7,771 nt of DNA from JAYWFX01 sp043778575. GTDB lineage: Bacteria > Patescibacteriota > JACMRA01. Positions within the stretch are counted from its first letter, which is position 1. Each line of letters begins with the position of its first letter. The stretch spans positions 1-7,771 of the forward strand of contig JAYWFX010000057.1 of assembly GCA_043778575.1 (NCBI GenBank), given 5' to 3'. Both the position numbers and the translations under genes were made by a program. Positions 6,071 to 7,771 of the stretch are shown piece by piece. Below the pieces are notes generated by a model, which worked only from the letters and a program-made list of their open reading frames with translations, searched no databases and was not told the DNA's origin.

Positions 6071-6724
6071 ATGGTCATGGACATGCCACCAGCCGAAATC
6101 ATCAAACCTCCAGTAGCTGAGGTCAAGCAAATCTCTGCAGAGCAGTCCCAGAACCCACTCGCAGGAAAAGATGGTAAACCAGATATGGCTAAAATGATAG
6201 CAGCTACCCAAGCCGCAAGTAGGTTGGAATCCAATACACAGAAAGCTCAAACTACGCTGGGAAATAATTTACTTGGTACTTTTGGTGTAGATAAGTTGAA
6301 AATGGGGAAGCTCGGTCTGGGAGTAAACAATGACTCAGCCCAAGATGCTGGGTCGGTATCTGAACAGGGGTTTGGTGAAGAGCAAACCAAGACATTGCAG
6401 TCTCTCCATGTACTGAAGGGTATGATACAAAATGCTCAGACTATTTTGGGTCGGGCAAATCTGAATCAACTGAGACAGCAATCGGGTCTAGGAACTAGTA
6501 TCAACCTCAATCAGGCAAACATTTTGAAACAGGGTGAGATAGGAAAATATGCACAAGCAACTAGGGATATCGATACACTCATACAGCTAGCTAGTGGCAA
6601 AAACCCAGATTTAGCTCAGATAAACAAAAGTGTAGAAAACCTGATGGGAATCCTCGGTGCAGTTTCCAGTGAAGCACAAACAAAAGCGGATTTACCCCCA
6701 GATTTGTCATTGGGTAGCAGATGA
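6071..6724 (+). CDS. Gln/Asn-rich soluble protein, unknown function
   Basis: The product is up to 217 aa and not recognised. Residues 1-35 are Pro/Glu/Gln-rich and likely disordered (MPPAEIIKPPVAEV), 40-80 include a Gly/Leu/Lys stretch (LLGTFGVDKLKMGKLGLG), and about 104-205 look helical with many Gln and Asn (GMIQNAQTILGRANLNQLRQQ, broken up by GLGTS). There are no cysteines, signal peptide or membrane segment. Three ATGs at 6071, 6077 and 6083 are in frame; the last gives MPPAE, closer to the MP- starts of its neighbours, so the first two codons pairs may be leader. It is the last gene of the + strand run, 36 bases after small protein 2, and ends in TGA, the only TGA stop among the + strand genes. 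It could be a structural or adaptor component; nothing in the sequence decides. Confidence 0.7.
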   Translation: MVMDMPPAEIIKPPVAEVKQISAEQSQNPLAGKDGKPDMAKMIAATQAASRLESNTQKAQTTLGNNLLGTFGVDKLKMGKLGLGVNNDSAQDAGSVSEQGFGEEQTKTLQSLHVLKGMIQNAQTILGRANLNQLRQQSGLGTSINLNQANILKQGEIGKYAQATRDIDTLIQLASGKNPDLAQINKSVENLMGILGAVSSEAQTKADLPPDLSLGSR

Positions 6725-6731
6725 TATTTTA

Positions 6732-7502
6732 CTAATTCCCAGACTTTTCGCTTTTTATACCTAGTGGGTTTGCTTCATCAAATAACACACTAGTGCCAGT
6801 TGTTTTTTCTGGTGAACGTGCTTCTGAATCCAAAAACTTAGTTACGATACTCTCTGCCTCCTGAGGATCTGACCTCTTGGCATTTTCAAAACCACCGATT
6901 ACTACACTTATTACTTGGGCTTTGATTTGAGTTGATATTGAAGGAGAAAGCGTCTCTAATGAGGATATAAGACTTTTTAGAAGTGCTTTTTTTGTCGATG
7001 GATCCAAGCCATCTGCTGTTGTTTTAAAGTGCGTAGATACATTGATTAGATCTCTAAGTTGAAGCTCAACCTCAAGATTTCTACACTGAAGTGCGGCTGA
7101 TAGGTATCTTATGCTTGCATCCATACTTTTTGTTACTGTTTCTATATCTTTGGCTGATACGTTGTCTAATTTTTGTTTGGTGTATGTATTAAAAACTTCT
7201 TTCATTATTTTTGTTAGATCCTCTACGCTTCTACTCTCTACTTTCATAATTGGGTCGCATTGAATTGGGCTCGCAGGTTGTACGATTTCTGGTGCTGGTA
7301 AGGGTTGTATAGTTGGTGGTTCTGCTACAGCTGGTTTACCTAGGAGTCTATTCACTAGTTCAGGTGCTCCAGTCCGAACGTACAGGTCACTAACACTGTT
7401 CCCAGAAAGATCAAGTACCTTATTTGCTAACAAAGCGGTAACAGTCACTCCAACCAAAATAGATCTTTTACTTCTCAAATCTACTCCTTCTATATTGCCC
7501 AT
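6732..7502 (-). CDS. Protein with N-terminal hydrophobic segment and Pro-rich linker, unknown function
   Basis: The 256-aa product is not recognised. After a basic stretch (RSKR, 10-13) comes a hydrophobic segment, ILVGVTVTALLA (15-26), short for a membrane span but possibly a signal-anchor with the rest outside the cell. Residues 56-82 are a Pro-rich linker (EPPTIQPLPAPEIVQPASP) and about 90-225 a helical domain; the tail from 226 is polar and likely flexible. There are two cysteines (82 and 139). ATG at 7502-7500 follows a very AT-rich leader without a Shine-Dalgarno. It converges on the 6071-6724 gene with only seven bases between the stops and no terminator hairpin, so the two transcripts probably overlap at their 3' ends. 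A promoter is predicted at 7573-7545. Confidence 0.7.
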   Translation of the reverse strand: MGNIEGVDLRSKRSILVGVTVTALLANKVLDLSGNSVSDLYVRTGAPELVNRLLGKPAVAEPPTIQPLPAPEIVQPASPIQCDPIMKVESRSVEDLTKIMKEVFNTYTKQKLDNVSAKDIETVTKSMDASIRYLSAALQCRNLEVELQLRDLINVSTHFKTTADGLDPSTKKALLKSLISSLETLSPSISTQIKAQVISVVIGGFENAKRSDPQEAESIVTKFLDSEARSPEKTTGTSVLFDEANPLGIKSEKSGN

Positions 7503-7544
7503 ATTTATTTTTATTTTTAAGTTTTTTATATTTCTAACATCCCC

Positions 7545-7573
7545 ATTATCCCACTCTTTTTTCTTTTGTGCAA
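7545..7573 (-). promoter_or_regulatory. Putative extended -10 promoter for the 7502-6732 gene
   Basis: On the - strand TTGCAC (7573-7568) is followed after 17 bases by GATAAT (7550-7545, 5 of 6 to TATAAT), preceded by TG one base upstream (7553-7552), which makes an extended -10. The -35 matches at only 3 of 6. Transcription would start near 7538, about 36 bases before the ATG. It begins just after the PIN gene's stop, so the 7502-6732 gene may be expressed separately from it. Confidence 0.45.
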
Positions 7574-7577
7574 GATA

Positions 7578-7771
7578 CTACAGGTGTAGGGTTAGTTTTT
7601 CTATTTGGTTGATAAACTCTGAGGCAGTTACAATATTTGTTTCGTAGAATGGGTTGAGCACTAGGAGATCTTTGTCGCCAGTAACAATATAATGAGCATT
7701 TGAGTCATATGCTAATTCTAAAATCATATTATCTTTTGGATCTCTACACTTGGTTACTATCGTGTGAGTAG
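7578..7771 (-). CDS. PIN-domain protein (COG1569-type putative toxin), C-terminal part, cut by the window edge
   Basis: PIN domains are metal-dependent RNases, often the toxin of toxin-antitoxin pairs. Reading the - strand from the right edge gives 63 residues ending in TAG at 7580-7578: CRDPKDNMILELAYDS (8-23), AHYIVTGDKDLLVL (25-38), then NIVTASEFINQIEKL. The CRDPKDN, TGDKDLL and 'IVTxxEF' text is typical of the C-terminal half of the COG1569 PIN family and includes its acidic metal-binding residues (Asp in CRDP/KDN and GDKD). The N-terminal half, with the first conserved Asp, and any antitoxin gene lie beyond the window. It is about 75 bases upstream of the 7502-6732 gene on the same strand. 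Whether it acts as a toxin cannot be judged here. Confidence 0.85.
   Translation of the reverse strand, partial: THTIVTKCRDPKDNMILELAYDSNAHYIVTGDKDLLVLNPFYETNIVTASEFINQIEKLTLHL

Noticed and set aside
6690..6760. Bidirectional terminator between the convergent genes
   Set aside because: Only 4-bp stems (for example CCCA/TGGG near 6698-6714) without a following T run; not convincing.
1..7771. Alternative genetic code with TGA as Gly (code 25)
   Set aside because: recQ and all other frames are intact without internal TGA, all conserved Gly codons seen are GGN, and the TGA at 6722 makes a sensible stop.
1..7771. CRISPR array, tRNA, rRNA or insertion sequence
   Set aside because: No regularly spaced repeats, no tRNA-like cloverleaf with GGTTCRA text, no transposase text and no terminal inverted repeats were seen.

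Overview
The window is AT-rich bacterial DNA holding one conserved housekeeping gene, a cluster of genes I do not recognise, and two genes on the opposite strand. The recQ and PIN genes are clearly bacterial. No reading frame needs TGA read as an amino acid: recQ is intact under the standard code and one gene ends in TGA. This argues against the TGA=Gly code of Gracilibacteria and Absconditabacteria. Many short-spaced orphan genes, few clear Shine-Dalgarno sites and low GC would suit another Patescibacteria (CPR) lineage, but this is a weak inference and nothing here fixes the taxon.

Layout. Bases 1-1248 hold the 3' two thirds of recQ (+ strand). A good sigma70-type promoter (1268-1296) follows. 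A run of + strand genes comes next with gaps of about 15-50 bases, probably one operon (1350-6724): a small helical protein (1350-1694), large protein 'A' split into two frames (1729-3135 and 3186-3845), large protein 'B' also split into two frames (3876-4826 and 4862-5701), a second small helical protein (5717-6034) and a Gln/Asn-rich protein (6071-6724). On the - strand, converging on the operon, are a protein with an N-terminal hydrophobic segment and Pro-rich linker (7502-6732) and, cut by the right edge, the C-terminal 63 residues of a PIN-domain protein (7771-7578).

Main observation. A and B are tandem diverged paralogues along their whole length: N-terminal helical domain, low-complexity linker, PEQ/REL/NFGS region, SxQxxD region, then a C-terminal domain with HExxH (HEYQH in A, HEATH in B) followed by (D/N)ELLAY. 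The C-terminal domain looks like a small zinc metallopeptidase of gluzincin type. In both genes the metallopeptidase part lies in the -1 frame relative to the upstream part. In B the break is inside a run of nine Gs; in A it is at GATTAATAA, where one extra T would restore a single frame. The intact products would be about 705 aa (A) and 608 aa (B). The breaks may be sequencing or assembly indels, real decay, or, for the G tract, an on/off contingency switch or programmed slippage. The two small proteins flanking A-B also look related to each other, giving the order small-large-large-small. B and the second small protein start with the same MPQTLE sequence, and A starts with a similar one. No function can be assigned to the cluster beyond probable proteolysis by A and B.
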